Shown: positions 33,925-43,788, numbered from the stretch's first letter. The stretch: 64,000 nt of DNA from Thermogemmatispora sp042408735 (GCF_042408735.1 NZ_JBHOQV010000054.1:24464-88463); one strand, 5' to 3'. Notes: generated by a model from the sequence alone, not told the origin. A program made the numbers and translations.

Positions 33925-35502
33925 TTAGGGCGTATCCCACTCGCGGCCATCGCGCCTGATCAGCTCCTCCGCCTCGTCTGGTCCCCAGCTACCGGCGGCA
34001 TAGGGTCGCACGCTCTCGGGAGGCATCTGCTGCCAGGCCGTTGTAATCGAATCGATGAGGCGCCAGGCCGTCTCGATCTCGTCGCGGCGGATAAACAGAG
34101 TTGAATCCCCAAGCATGCAATCGGCGATCAGGCGCTCGTAGGCATCGGGCGGCTCCACGCGAAAAGCGCTGGCGTAAGAGAAAGTCATGTCGACCGACTT
34201 GAGCCGCTGCGCGGCGCCGGGCACCTTGGCGCCGAACTTGAGAGTGATCCCCTCCTCCGGCTGGATGTGGATCGTCAGCCGATTGGGGACCAGCTCGCGG
34301 GCCTCGCTGGGTTTGTAGAGCAGATGAGGGACGCGCTTAAACTGAATCGTGACCTCGGTGCTGCGCTTCGGCAGGCGCTTGCCTGTGCGGATATAGAAAG
34401 GTACATCGGCCCAGCGCCAGTTTTCGATAAAGAGCTTGAGCGCCACGAAGGTCTCCGTCGTCGAATCGGCAGGAATACCTTTCTCCTCGCGATAGCCGGG
34501 AACCTCCTGGCCGTTAATTGTGCCGCGGGTGTACTGGCCGCGGACCACCTGGCGCGCTACCTCCTCGGGGGATAGGGGAGCAATAGCCCGCAGGAGCTTC
34601 ACCTTCTCATCACGAATGGCATCGGCCTCAAAAGCGACGGGTGGCTCCATCGCCGTCAGGCAAAGCACCTGCAGAATATGGTTTTGCACCATATCGCGAA
34701 TGGCCCCGGCTTCATCGTAGTACTCGGCCCGCCCACCGATGCCGATCTCCTCCGCCACCAGGATCTGCACGTGATCGATATATTTCTGGTTCCAGAGCGG
34801 CTCAAAAATCCCGTTCGAGAAACGCATCGCCAGAATGTTCTGGACCGTCTCTTTCCCCATGTAGTGGTCAATGCGGTAGATCTGATCCTCGTGCAGAACG
34901 CGAGCAATCTCGCGATTGAGTTTCTGAGCGGAATGAAGGTCGCGCCCGAAAGGCTTTTCGATAATCACACGGCTCCAGGGACCATGGTGGTTGGAACGGT
35001 GGCCACCATGGGGGCGGTGGATCAGGCCGCTGTCGCCGAGCTGATGGATCACTGGGGCATAGAGATCGGGAGGAATGGCCAGATAGAAGATGCGATTCCC
35101 ACGAGTCTGGTACTGCTGATCCAACTGCTCTAGCAACTGGGCGAGCTGCTGATAGTCTGCGGCTTCGCTCAAATCAGCCCGGCAATAGAAGGTGCGCTGA
35201 GCGAAGGACTGCCGGGCCTCCTCGTCCAGGCCCAGCTCGGGTGGACTGTGCTCGGCGAGAGCTTGCACAACGAACTGGCGCCACTGCTCCTGAGAGAGCG
35301 GGCGACGGGCAAAAGCTACCACTACGAAACCCTCTGGCTGGGGGTGAGCATGCATCAGGTGGGCCAGGGTTGGCAGCAGCTTGCGCTGTGTCAGATCGCC
35401 GGTGGCTCCAAAAATGACCACAATACAAGGCTCGGGATGAATGCCGTCCTGCCAGATAACGTGGGGCTGAAGAGAGGGTTGTACTTGTGCATCGTTTGCC
35501 AT
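33925..35502 (-). CDS. zwf: Glucose-6-phosphate 1-dehydrogenase
   Basis: First, NADP-reducing step of the oxidative pentose phosphate pathway. 525 residues, slightly longer than the usual ~490-510 because of an N-terminal tail. Seen: dinucleotide loop VIFGATGDLTQRKLLPTL, the substrate block RIDHYMGKETVQNILAMRFSN (the catalytic His and Lys), NQKYIDHVQI, and late FYIRTGKRLPKRSTEV with the RRDEIETAW motif near the end. Stand-alone on the minus strand. No gnd or pgl partner is adjacent. Confidence 0.96.
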   Translation of the reverse strand: MANDAQVQPSLQPHVIWQDGIHPEPCIVVIFGATGDLTQRKLLPTLAHLMHAHPQPEGFVVVAFARRPLSQEQWRQFVVQALAEHSPPELGLDEEARQSFAQRTFYCRADLSEAADYQQLAQLLEQLDQQYQTRGNRIFYLAIPPDLYAPVIHQLGDSGLIHRPHGGHRSNHHGPWSRVIIEKPFGRDLHSAQKLNREIARVLHEDQIYRIDHYMGKETVQNILAMRFSNGIFEPLWNQKYIDHVQILVAEEIGIGGRAEYYDEAGAIRDMVQNHILQVLCLTAMEPPVAFEADAIRDEKVKLLRAIAPLSPEEVARQVVRGQYTRGTINGQEVPGYREEKGIPADSTTETFVALKLFIENWRWADVPFYIRTGKRLPKRSTEVTIQFKRVPHLLYKPSEARELVPNRLTIHIQPEEGITLKFGAKVPGAAQRLKSVDMTFSYASAFRVEPPDAYERLIADCMLGDSTLFIRRDEIETAWRLIDSITTAWQQMPPESVRPYAAGSWGPDEAEELIRRDGREWDTP

Positions 35503-36008
35503 TAAGGTCTCTCCTGCTTCTTCGGCGTCTGGACCGATCTTTTGATATTGGTCGGGTGAGCGGTGCGTTGCGGGTCAGGCACGGCCGGCCAGCGGTCTAT
35601 GAGGGAATGCCTTCCCTTCCCTAATTGTAGCAAAGAGGAGCGCCTGCCGCTATTCGGCCAGAGAAGAAAGGTATCTGCCCCGCCTGGGCAAGGTGGGAGC
35701 CTCTGGGAGAGGCAGATAGCGCCAGACAGGCCGACAGTGGGGGAACCAGACTCCGGAGGAGAAGGAGCGAGCGCGCTGCCTCAGGCGCCTGCTCGCAGTC
35801 CTGCCCAGGTCTGGCCCCAAGATACTACACTCCCAGAGAGGCTGGAAAGCTTCAGGGCGCTGGAACGGACGAAGCTAGAGAGCGCCGTCAGCTGCCGCTG
35901 ATTGCTTCTGCCGGAAGGAGGAGCGCCATCAGGACGATGAGGTGGAAGAAGGACGCGAGAGAGTCGCGACCGGCAGACTGACGGCGGCTGGCAGAGCATG
36001 GAAACCAG
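35503..36008. other. Intergenic region upstream of zwf
   Basis: 506 bases. Open frames on both strands are short and low-complexity. A weak TTGATATTGG sequence lies near the zwf start; no promoter is firmly placed. No RNA gene is recognised. Confidence 0.3.
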
Positions 36009-36458
36009 CTAGGCCTCGATATGGAGAGCCTCGAGGACGACGCGGCGGCTCTCCTCACACGAGGGCACGGAGCCGCGCAAGTAGAGCGAATGACGAGCGA
36101 TGGCGGCCCTGGCAGCCTGACGCAGCGTGATCTGATAGCCGTGCCTGCAGTTGAGGGCCTGAGTGACCTCCTGGAAGTCCTCTAGTTCCTCGGTGCTCCC
36201 CTCGGCCCGGCAACAAAGAGCATAGAGGGCCATGTCAGCATAGTGAATGGCCCACCAGCGCCGCCGCTGCTCTTTGGGCGAATCCTGCGCCTCAGCGAAA
36301 GCGGCGTATGATTGCTGATAGCATTTGCGAAGCATGGCGGCGGTCCAGTAGCAGGGAGGCTCGCGGAAAACGCTGGCCAGTTTGCTGGCCAGGTCACAGA
36401 CCTCGTTAATGATCTCGTCATGTTCGGTAGCCCGTTCCAGTTGCAGCTGATTCGCCAT
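36009..36458 (-). CDS. Hypothetical helical protein (149 aa)
   Basis: Starts at ATG 36458 (MANQLQLERATEHDE) with AAGGGGAAGG right upstream; the frame extends 11 codons further without a site. The product is helical and rich in Trp, Cys and aromatic residues (RRRWWAIHYADMALYALCC). It has three or four cysteines and a QAARAAIARHSLYL region near the C-terminus. No family is recognised. The AT-rich leader at 36490-36600 supports a real gene. Confidence 0.65.
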   Translation of the reverse strand: MANQLQLERATEHDEIINEVCDLASKLASVFREPPCYWTAAMLRKCYQQSYAAFAEAQDSPKEQRRRWWAIHYADMALYALCCRAEGSTEELEDFQEVTQALNCRHGYQITLRQAARAAIARHSLYLRGSVPSCEESRRVVLEALHIEA

Positions 36459-36666
36459 AACCTTCCCCTTTCCGTTCCTTCCTTGCCACAAACAGGGATA
36501 GCGATTGCCCGATAGAGAACTGCGATATTCCCCTTTATATAGGGTACATGAAAGGCAAAAAATTGTCCAGGTCTATTTCATATTTTTTTTCTTGTATAAC
36601 AGGTGAAAAACTAGATCTCATGATAAAGGGAAAAAACGGCAAAACTGGTTGTCGCAATCCCTGGCT

Positions 36667-37641
36667 TCAAGTTTTTGGCCTGGGTGATTTATGAGGGGCA
36701 CTGGAGTAGTAGGTCGCCATCGCCACCCGGACACGGGCGAACAGGCCAACTAATCCAAGGCAGATCAAAATAGGGACATACAGAGAAAAAGCTAATGAGA
36801 GGTGTAATACAAAGTAGAATAGAGACTGGAGCACTGGAAGTGGTACAAGAAGCAGCAAGACAGCAAGCGTCACAGCCAGCGACCAGCGTCCACCGAGGTG
36901 GCTGGCCAGGGTCTTATAGCGCAGCTCGGCCTGCTCGCGAATGCTCTGCTGCATTTGCACAAGCTGTTGACGCTCGCTGGCGATCTGCTGGCGCTCGCGA
37001 GCCAGCTCCTCCTCAAGCTGGCGAGCGCGGCGCTGGGCATCGCGTATCAAATAGAGAGTAGCGGCGGCCTGTTCATCCTCCTCCTGGCGTATCTGCAGCT
37101 CGATTGTCTTCTTGACATCCTGGAGCAGAGAGGGGACATGCTCCGGGCGCATAATAATGGTGTTGGCTGCCTCGGCAATCATCTTGTGAGCTTCTTCCTC
37201 GACGGCCTGCTGATAGTTCTTCTGCAACTCATTATACTGCTCCTGGATGCGCTGCTTCTCCGCCTGGAGTTGGCGATTCTCCGCCAGCATATCGCGGAGG
37301 TGGGCCTGGTACTGTTCAATCTGGCGCTGATGCCCCTCTTTCAGGGCGGCCAGCTCCTCGTCGAAGCTGGCTTGTTGCGCGTTATATGCGGCGACCAGGC
37401 GTTCCAGCTCGGCCTGTTGCTCGGCCAACTCGTTGCGGAGGCGCTTATTCTCCTCGCGCAGCAAGATGAGCTGGCGTTGCAGATTGCGCGCCTGGGAGGG
37501 GCCGGCCTCGCGGAGCTGGCTGGCTGGCCATGATCTGAGCGTGCTGGCCGAAGGAGCCTCGTGTTGGTCGGTGGAGGGCTGACTCTCATCGGGGGCTGGA
37601 GTCCGCTGCTCTGGTGGTCTCTCCTCTGAAGAGCGTGTCAT
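36667..37641 (-). CDS. Long coiled-coil protein with C-terminal membrane helices
   Basis: 324 residues. After a Pro/Ser-rich N-terminal ~45 residues there is a ~190-residue Gln/Glu/Lys/Arg-rich coiled coil (RNLQRQLILLREENKRLRNE through QQLVQMQQSIREQ), broken by HKMIAEAANTII. The C-terminus has two hydrophobic segments, WSLAVTLAVLLLLVPLPVLQ and LSLYVPILICLGLVGLF. Such a design suggests a membrane-anchored scaffold or spacer, possibly in envelope organisation, but no specific family is recognised. AGGAAAAG precedes the start. Confidence 0.75.
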   Translation of the reverse strand: MTRSSEERPPEQRTPAPDESQPSTDQHEAPSASTLRSWPASQLREAGPSQARNLQRQLILLREENKRLRNELAEQQAELERLVAAYNAQQASFDEELAALKEGHQRQIEQYQAHLRDMLAENRQLQAEKQRIQEQYNELQKNYQQAVEEEAHKMIAEAANTIIMRPEHVPSLLQDVKKTIELQIRQEEDEQAAATLYLIRDAQRRARQLEEELARERQQIASERQQLVQMQQSIREQAELRYKTLASHLGGRWSLAVTLAVLLLLVPLPVLQSLFYFVLHLSLAFSLYVPILICLGLVGLFARVRVAMATYYSSAPHKSPRPKT

Positions 37642-38023
37642 AGTACTTTTCCTACATCTAGATATGCCTGAAGCGGCCTACCTCTTGATCTATGGAGAGA
37701 TGTCAACAAACACTATCTATCACATGATAGTATAGCACGCCTCTTAACCTGCTTGAGTGTGCGGCAAGGTAGAAGCACATCAAGCCGGTACAATGCTCTC
37801 TACTGCAATTATGTCCCGAACGGAGAAAGGTTTTCAAGAGAGAGTCTCTCGCACCTCTTGGGGCAGTGGCAAGGAAGGCTCCTGACAGAGGGAGGTCTAG
37901 AAAAGGCAGCCGGCCCAGCGTCCTGAGAGCCACCGATGCTGACGTCGATGTGCGCTGACGCTGGGCCAGGCAAGCGCTCAAACCTTCTCTCGCTTGCTGA
38001 GCCGGCAGAAGCAGCGGCCTCAC
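37642..38023. promoter_or_regulatory. Intergenic with palindrome CTATCACATGATAG
   Basis: 382 bases upstream of the coiled-coil gene. A 14-base palindrome (6-bp arms, CA centre) at 37717-37730 is immediately beside TATACT on the minus strand (~37730-37735), and TTGACA lies at 37701-37706. The palindrome looks like a dimer operator over a promoter. The promoter assignment is tentative. Confidence 0.4.
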
Positions 38024-38707
38024 TCATGGGTGAGGAGTGCCCGTTCCGTGGATCGGCCCAGTGGGAACTGTCACCGTGATGGTCACGGTGGGGAAGGGTA
38101 CAGCGGTAGAAGTCGCCGTCGGTGAAGGTGTCTCCGGCGTCGGGCTGCTAGTCGCCTGGGGACTGGCCGTCTTCGTTGCTGTCACTGTCCCGCCGCTGCT
38201 GATCGTGAAATAGGCGGCCTGGGGCACGGTGCAGCCTGGTGTTCCCGCTTTACTGAAGGTGACATTCACCAGGGTCATCTTGCCGACGGCGTCGGCCCGT
38301 GGTGGAATGGAGAAGACCGCCAGGCCATCGCTGGTCGTTTGCACGGTCTGAGTCGTTACGCTGCCATCCCACCAGCGCACCGTGGCTGTGGCAGTTGCAT
38401 CTCCCACTCCCACCGGGTTCCCATCGACGGTATGGACAAACTTCGCATAGACCATAATCATCTTGCCACTGCTGATCTGCGGCGACGTATCGGTCGCCCA
38501 GGCGCCGCAGAGGTAGTCTGGCAGAGAGGGCGTGGGGGAGTCGTTTGTGCCAAAAACAATGGTGGCCGTTGCGCTGGGACTCTCCAGGCCCGCCTGCGAG
38601 CTATTGTTTCCGCAGGCCACGATCACCACGCACAGGACTAAAAAGAGACCTAAAGAGCCAAGCTTCAGTATGCTTTTATAAGTGGAAGAAGAAAATATCC
38701 TCTTCAT
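38024..38707 (-). CDS. Secreted lipoprotein with Ig-like domain and Thr/Ser/Pro tail
   Basis: 227 residues. The N-terminal signal LGLFLVLCVVIVAC with lipobox VIVAC-GNN predicts lipid attachment at Cys. The central ~110 residues (PDYLCGAWATDTSPQISSGKMIMVYAKFV ... AAYFTISSGG) read as a beta-sandwich, similar to bacterial Ig-like/surface lipoproteins. Two cysteines (LCGAW and GTPGCTV) could form a disulfide. The C-terminal ~50 residues are a Thr/Ser/Pro linker that would extend through the wall. Function unknown; it sits near a cupredoxin lipoprotein in the same direction. Confidence 0.75.
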   Translation of the reverse strand: MKRIFSSSTYKSILKLGSLGLFLVLCVVIVACGNNSSQAGLESPSATATIVFGTNDSPTPSLPDYLCGAWATDTSPQISSGKMIMVYAKFVHTVDGNPVGVGDATATATVRWWDGSVTTQTVQTTSDGLAVFSIPPRADAVGKMTLVNVTFSKAGTPGCTVPQAAYFTISSGGTVTATKTASPQATSSPTPETPSPTATSTAVPFPTVTITVTVPTGPIHGTGTPHP

Positions 38708-39188
38708 CAGTCATCACTGTAGAAATAGCGGCAACTGCTCTGTGTTCAGCCAGTGCTTCACTCTGCCGGAGGAGAGGCCGCTGCTTGAAACTGACATGAG
38801 TATAGCATAGGGGCTGGGGTCATCTACAAATCGGCGCCTGCTTGTGACAAAAAGTACTAGCATAGCGAGGGAGAAGGCTGGGTGACCGGGGAGAACAGCA
38901 GGCCAGAAGGGTCAGGCAGCAGCAGAGCTGATCTATCGGCGAAAAAGCGCTCCGGAACCGATCGATCGAGAGGGCCGACAACCGGGTGCTCCTGTCCTCG
39001 CTGACGGACAAGGGCGATCGCGGGCGACTCGGCCCTCTCGCTTCCAGGCGGTGAGCTGCTCTCCGTTAGGCAGAGCGAAATTCCCCGAGCAGCCCCTCAA
39101 GTAGCATCGCGCCTGTGCCACCAACCTTCTCTATTGGGGCTGGCTGGCTCGCTGATTGATTGGCCTGGTAGAGGCCATCCTTCTCCTG
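38708..39188. other. Intergenic between the two lipoproteins
   Basis: 481 bases with short, low-complexity open frames on the minus strand. No gene, RNA or clear promoter is seen. Confidence 0.3.
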
Positions 39189-39584
39189 CTACTGAACGAT
39201 GACTGTTAGCTGCATATTGGGGTGGATGGTGCAGAGCAGATGATAGGTGCCAGCGGTGGTGAAAGGCGGAGTCGTAGCGCTTTCGCCCTGCACGCCGTTG
39301 AAATTCAGGTCCACTGTGGGGGCGCCAGACTCCTTCGTCACCGCGGGGGTGGAGCCTTTCCAGGTACCATTTTTGATGACATGGGGGACGGCGACATCAT
39401 CCACCAGGGTGAGTGCCTGGCCCTTCTTTATGGTGATCTGCGTTACTTCGAAGGCCGTAGAACTCATTTTCACCGTTGGACCGGTATTCGCTGCGCCGGC
39501 AGCGGTATCGCGGATGCCGCAGGCTGCCAGAACCAGTGTCAGGAGTCCCAAGAGTACCAGACCGGTAACAACCTTTTTATACAT
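39189..39584 (-). CDS. Cupredoxin-fold (plastocyanin-like) copper lipoprotein
   Basis: 131 residues. Signal peptide with lipobox VLAAC-GIR near residue 22. The mature protein (~110 residues) is a beta-sandwich with a likely type-1 copper set: His in VAVPHVIKNGTW, Cys-His-Met in YHLLCTIHPNMQL (Cys, then His two residues on, then Met), the classic H-C-H-M order of plastocyanin/azurin-like proteins. It would carry electrons at the outer face of the membrane. Lies 481 bases from the other lipoprotein on the same strand; no oxidase is nearby. Confidence 0.88.
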   Translation of the reverse strand: MYKKVVTGLVLLGLLTLVLAACGIRDTAAGAANTGPTVKMSSTAFEVTQITIKKGQALTLVDDVAVPHVIKNGTWKGSTPAVTKESGAPTVDLNFNGVQGESATTPPFTTAGTYHLLCTIHPNMQLTVIVQ

Positions 39585-39841
39585 AGAAAGACATCCCTTT
39601 CATCACGGAGAGATAGCAAAGGAGCAGGCGAGCGAGATCCTGCTGTCGCTGACCTGACGCGAGCTGGCTGAGCCGGGAGCCAGTCGGGCCGGCCAGATGG
39701 TGTGTGCAATGCCCCGTTATGCTGACAGGGTGCGGTGCCCTGTTAATAACTATAGCAAAAGCCGCCAGTGACGAGAAGAGAAAAGGACCTCCCCCTCTCA
39801 AAATCGCTCATCCGGGGCGGGCCTGCCGGAAAAAACAAAAG

Positions 39842-39872
39842 GCCCGAGGTATCAATGCAGCGGACCTCGGGC
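39842..39872 (-). terminator. Rho-independent terminator of tRNA-Glu copy 1
   Basis: GCCCGAGGT (39842-39850) and ACCTCGGGC (39864-39872) form a 9-bp stem. On the minus strand it is followed by TTTTGTTTTTT. It lies 20 bases after the tRNA 3' end. Confidence 0.85.
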
Positions 39873-39891
39873 GAGCAGAGGGAGAAAAGAG

Positions 39892-39965
39892 TAGCGCATA
39901 CGGGATTTGAACCCGTGATCTCCGCCTTGAGAGGGCGGTGTCCTAGACCGCTAGACGAATGCGCC
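39892..39965 (-). tRNA. tRNA-Glu (anticodon CTC), copy 1
   Basis: Cloverleaf read on the minus strand: acceptor GGCGCAT pairs with ATGCGCT (one G-U at the end), D arm GTCTAGCGGTCTAGGAC, anticodon stem CCGCC/GGCGG with loop CTCTCAA giving anticodon CTC, T arm ACGGG TTCAAAT CCCGT, discriminator A. CCA is not encoded. The sequence is identical to the second copy at 46398-46471. Anticodon CTC reads GAG glutamate codons. Confidence 0.97.
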
Positions 39966-40015
39966 ATCTGGGTGATCAGTTCGTGCCAGCCGCTCTTCTG
40001 CCGCTGGCGGAGGTT

Positions 40016-40044
40016 ATCATACCCTATTCCTGGCGCGCTGTCAA
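40016..40044 (-). promoter_or_regulatory. Promoter of tRNA-Glu copy 1
   Basis: Minus strand: -35 TTGACA (40039-40044), 17-base spacer, -10 TATGAT (40016-40021). A near-consensus promoter about 50 bases before the tRNA. Confidence 0.85.
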
Positions 40045-40575
40045 GGGTTTTTGGCTAAAAAGCACAGCCATGCTCGCATCCGGATGCCAGCCTGACTGCT
40101 GAGGTGGATGCAGGCGCCGGCAGGCGAGGCAGGCGAGAGAGATTTTGACGCTGCCCATCATCCCTTTACCTCTGCTAATGGGCCTGGGCAGGACACCAGG
40201 CGGGTGCATGAGCAACAGCTCTAAGAAAGCAGGAACTCCCACTTTCGATGATGCGATCGGGAAAGGCGAGGAAGCTGCTTCCATCACCTCGGCCCTGGAC
40301 ATAGCGCCTGCCATGTGGTACAGTGATGCCTGACATGTGATATTCCTTTCTTGACTAAGGTGAAGCTGCCCGCTCACCGTCTTGAGCAGGCGCCTTTGTT
40401 CGGACTAACCAGAACGCTTTGGCGTCCTCGATGAGATGGCTGCTATTCTCCTGGAGCCGGCAGGGACCAGCGGGGCGTGGTCGGGGTCACTCCACCAGAT
40501 CAGCGACGCCTCATCGAAGAAGCGGAAGCTCTTCGCGGCTGCACAGGCGCATAAGAAGAGAAAGGTAATCCCGTC
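40045..40575. other. Left flank of the tRNA-bracketed segment
   Basis: 530 bases with no recognisable gene. An open frame on the minus strand (40024-40377) overlaps the tRNA promoter and has no family match. This would be the edge of any inserted segment; no truncated tRNA end or recombinase is seen here. Confidence 0.4.
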
Positions 40576-43560
40576 ATGAAGGTGTCGTTTGACACTCCTG
40601 TGCTCTGTCCGGTTTGCATTGGGCGCGCGGATCATCTCACCGCTCTGTGCTCTGCTATTGACCAGGCGCGGAGCGGGAAGGGATGCGTTGTTCTGATTTC
40701 CGGCGAAGCTGGTATCGGCAAAACGCGCCTGCTCGCCGAGGCGAAAGCTACTGCCGCGGCGCAATCCTTTCTCATCTTGCAGGGGAACTGTTTCCCTACT
40801 GATAATTCCTATCCTTATGCCCCACTGCTCGACCTCCTCCGTTCCTTTTTGGCCAGTAACCCTGCTGCCGCTGACTCAATTCCCGTCCTGTTTTCATTCT
40901 TTCCTGATATGCTGAATGGAGAGGGATCTACGCGTCTTTCTGCTCCCTTATCAGGACAGGAGCTTCAAATAGAAAAACATCGTCTCTTTACTAGCTTGAC
41001 ACAATTTCTGCTTGAAAGAGCTACCGATCAGCCAGTAGTATTTATTCTCGAAGATATCCATTGGAGCGATGATAACAGCCTGGAGTACCTTTATTACCTG
41101 GCGCGTAGCTGTGCCTCCCGACCTCTTCTCGTGCTTCTGACGTATCGTAGCGATGAAGTCTCCCCGGCTCTCGGGCAACTCCTGGCGCACCTGGACCGTG
41201 AGCGGCTGGCGCGCGAGATCTCGCTTCCTCGTCTCACGCACAGTGAGATGGCTGCTATGTTGCGGGCCATTTTCACATCTCCCCATGTTGCGCAGTTAGA
41301 CTCATTTGATCCCATCTACACGCTCGCCGAGGGCAATCCTTTCTTTGTAGAAGAGCTGCTTAAATCTCTTATTGCTTCAGAGGATATCTTTTACATTGAA
41401 GGGCGCTGGCACTGCAAACCGCTCAGCAAACTGTCCATACCGCGCAGCGTGCAGCACATGGTACAGCAGCGTGCCGGGCGACTGAGCGAGCAGGCCAGGC
41501 AGATACTGGTCCTGGCCGCCGTCATCGGGCATCGTTTTGATTTTGCACTTTTACAAGTACTGACGCCGCATGACGAGTCGCGGCTGCTTGCCCTGATCAA
41601 AGAGTTGATCACGGCGCAACTGGTCGTCGAGGAGTCTGAGGAACGCTTTGCCTTTCGGCATGCGCTGACATGGCAGGCAATATATAGCGATCTATTGATA
41701 CGGGAGCGCAAAAGTCTGCACCGCAGTATTGCAGAGGCCATAGAGCGGCTCTCTGCTTCAAGCGAGGAAGCATCTGTAGCTGACCTGGCGTATCACTTCT
41801 ATGAAGGTGGAGTATGGGAGAAAGCGCTGGAATACGGGCAGCGGGCCGGGGAAAAGGCCCAGGCCATGTATGCCCCGCGTGCCGCCATTGAGCAGTTCAC
41901 GCGCGCCCTGGATGCTCTTGGGCACCTGCGAAGGATGGCTTCCCCACAGATCTATCTGGCGCGCGGGCAGGCGTACGAAATTCTGGGTGATTTTGAGCAG
42001 GCGTGCAGCGATTATGAGATGGCCCTGGAGAGAGCGCGCTCTCTCCATGACCGGAGCGCTGAATGGCAGAGTCTGATCGCGCTTGGCTTTCTGTGGGCGG
42101 GCCGTGATTATGCGCGCACAGGGATCTACTACCAGCAGGCGCTCGTCCTGGCGCGGCACATCGGCGACGCGCGCACCATCGCCCATAGCCTCAATCGTCT
42201 TGGAAACTGGCATCTCAATATTGAGCAGCCTGCCGAGTCGCTGCGCTGTCACCAGGAAGCGCTGGCGGCCTTCCAGGCCGAAAACGATCAGCAAGGACTC
42301 GCTGAGACGCTTGACCTGCTTGGTATGGCGTACTACCTGAATGGAGAGATGGTGCAGGGCATTGCCTGTAACCAGCAGGCCGTTGCACTTTTCCGGCGGC
42401 TCGACGACCGCCGAGGACTGGTGTTCAGCCTGGGCCAGTTAACGCTGGCTTGTGGGCTGGATATGGCAGGCTCGACGGCGTTGGTCCTGAGTTTTGGCGA
42501 GGCTTTTGGGGCCGGTGAGGAGGCGCTCAGGATTGCCCGCGAAACAGGCCAGCACTCGGCCGAAGCTTTTGTACTCTTCAATATGAGCATGCTTTTGGCT
42601 ACACGGGGAGAATACGCGCAGGCATGGAAATTTCTACAGGAAGGGCTTGGTATTGTAGAGCAAATTGAGCATCGCCAATGGCTGATCTTTGGCAGCCTGG
42701 GGATGGGATGGTATTTGTTAGATCTTCTCGATCCGCCGGAGGCACAACGACGTCTCGAACGAGCGCTGACTCTGGCCCATGAGAGCGGTTCGGTCTACTG
42801 GATGCGAGTCGTATCGGGATTTCTGGCTTTGGCCTGTCTGGCAGAGCGCAATATGACACGTGCCGCCTCTGTTCTCGATGCCGTACTTGAGCCGGGTGCT
42901 CCCATGCAAACTACCGGGCAGCGAGTTGCCTGGTATGCCAGGGCAGAGCTGGCGCTTGCTCAGGGGGATCCTGGTACTGCCTTGCATATCATTGACGGGT
43001 TGATCAGCTCTAACAGGAATCTTTCTGCCGGGCAGAGCGATCCGCGTTTTCTGAAACTACGTGGTGAGGCCCTGGTCGCGCTGCGACGTGAAGCAGAGGC
43101 TGAAGCGATGCTGTGTGCCGCGCGAGAGGCTGCCTGCAGACAGGTGTGGCGTCCGCTGCTCTGGCGCATAGATCTTGCTCTGGGGAAGCTCTACCGGGCG
43201 AAGGCACGCCAGCAAGAGGCCGAGCAGGCATTCTCGGCTGCTCGCGCACTCATCGAGGAACTGGCTGCTGACGTCCCGCATGAAGAGCTGCGTGCGCATT
43301 TTCTCTCGCAGGCTCTTGCCCTACTGCCACAAAAGGGCGCTGTCCGGCGCCTCTCCGATGGGCTGACCAGCCGCGAACGTGAGGTAGCCATCCTGGTTGC
43401 GCAAGGAAAATCCAATCGTGAGATTGCCGACCTGCTGGTGGTCGGCCTGCGAACCGTCGAAGCCCATGTCAGCAACATTTTATGCAAACTGAACTTTACC
43501 TCACGGGCGCAGGTCGCGATCTGGGCGCATGAAAAAGGTCTGCTGCGCAGAGAAAAATAG
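40576..43560 (+). CDS. LAL-type LuxR family regulator with AAA-like ATPase and TPR region
   Basis: 994 residues. Residues ~15-290 hold an ATPase: Walker A SGEAGIGKTRLL and Walker B-like FILEDIHWSDD. Residues ~400-880 are TPR-like helical repeats (ALAAFQAENDQQGLAETLDLLG and similar). The last ~65 residues are a LuxR helix-turn-helix (LTSREREVAILVAQGKSNRE ... GLRTVEAHVSNILCKLNF). This is the MalT/LAL type: ligand-sensing, ATP-dependent activators that often govern adjacent secondary-metabolism genes. AAAGGT nine bases before the ATG. The four downstream genes (methyltransferase, ABM protein, DinB-like) run in the same direction and may be targets. By eye its third-codon positions carry more A/T than neighbours outside the segment. 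Confidence 0.92.
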   Translation: MKVSFDTPVLCPVCIGRADHLTALCSAIDQARSGKGCVVLISGEAGIGKTRLLAEAKATAAAQSFLILQGNCFPTDNSYPYAPLLDLLRSFLASNPAAADSIPVLFSFFPDMLNGEGSTRLSAPLSGQELQIEKHRLFTSLTQFLLERATDQPVVFILEDIHWSDDNSLEYLYYLARSCASRPLLVLLTYRSDEVSPALGQLLAHLDRERLAREISLPRLTHSEMAAMLRAIFTSPHVAQLDSFDPIYTLAEGNPFFVEELLKSLIASEDIFYIEGRWHCKPLSKLSIPRSVQHMVQQRAGRLSEQARQILVLAAVIGHRFDFALLQVLTPHDESRLLALIKELITAQLVVEESEERFAFRHALTWQAIYSDLLIRERKSLHRSIAEAIERLSASSEEASVADLAYHFYEGGVWEKALEYGQRAGEKAQAMYAPRAAIEQFTRALDALGHLRRMASPQIYLARGQAYEILGDFEQACSDYEMALERARSLHDRSAEWQSLIALGFLWAGRDYARTGIYYQQALVLARHIGDARTIAHSLNRLGNWHLNIEQPAESLRCHQEALAAFQAENDQQGLAETLDLLGMAYYLNGEMVQGIACNQQAVALFRRLDDRRGLVFSLGQLTLACGLDMAGSTALVLSFGEAFGAGEEALRIARETGQHSAEAFVLFNMSMLLATRGEYAQAWKFLQEGLGIVEQIEHRQWLIFGSLGMGWYLLDLLDPPEAQRRLERALTLAHESGSVYWMRVVSGFLALACLAERNMTRAASVLDAVLEPGAPMQTTGQRVAWYARAELALAQGDPGTALHIIDGLISSNRNLSAGQSDPRFLKLRGEALVALRREAEAEAMLCAAREAACRQVWRPLLWRIDLALGKLYRAKARQQEAEQAFSAARALIEELAADVPHEELRAHFLSQALALLPQKGAVRRLSDGLTSREREVAILVAQGKSNREIADLLVVGLRTVEAHVSNILCKLNFTSRAQVAIWAHEKGLLRREK

Positions 43561-43570
43561 ACCCTCCTTC

Positions 43571-43600
43571 TCTCCTCTCCTCTCCTCTCCTCTCCTCTCC
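43571..43600 (+). repeat. Six tandem copies of TCTCC
   Basis: A 30-base run of TCTCC starts 11 bases after the LuxR-family stop codon, in the 229-base gap before the methyltransferase start. A perfect pentanucleotide tract of this kind is prone to slippage; it lies in the untranslated part. Confidence 0.9.
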
Positions 43601-43788
43601 GTATCGTGTCCCTCTCCCAGCGGTTCCCTGGAAGAAATCTCCGTATGCTCCTCTCCAGAAATCTTCGGTTTTCCCCGATGAGGGCAGCGTCTTTTTCGGG
43701 CATACTACCAGTGGCGGCTGGCGCGAGGTTGCTGCTAAAAAGACGATCTCGGGTACCTCATCAAGAGAACAGAAAAAGGAGAGGTAGC

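Noticed and set aside
39892..39965. Copy 1 tRNA-Glu as a truncated attachment remnant
   Set aside because: It is complete, with its own promoter and terminator, so it is a full gene rather than a partial att site.
40024..40377. 117-codon minus-strand frame by the tRNA promoter
   Set aside because: Overlaps a good tRNA promoter and has no family; unlikely to be a gene.
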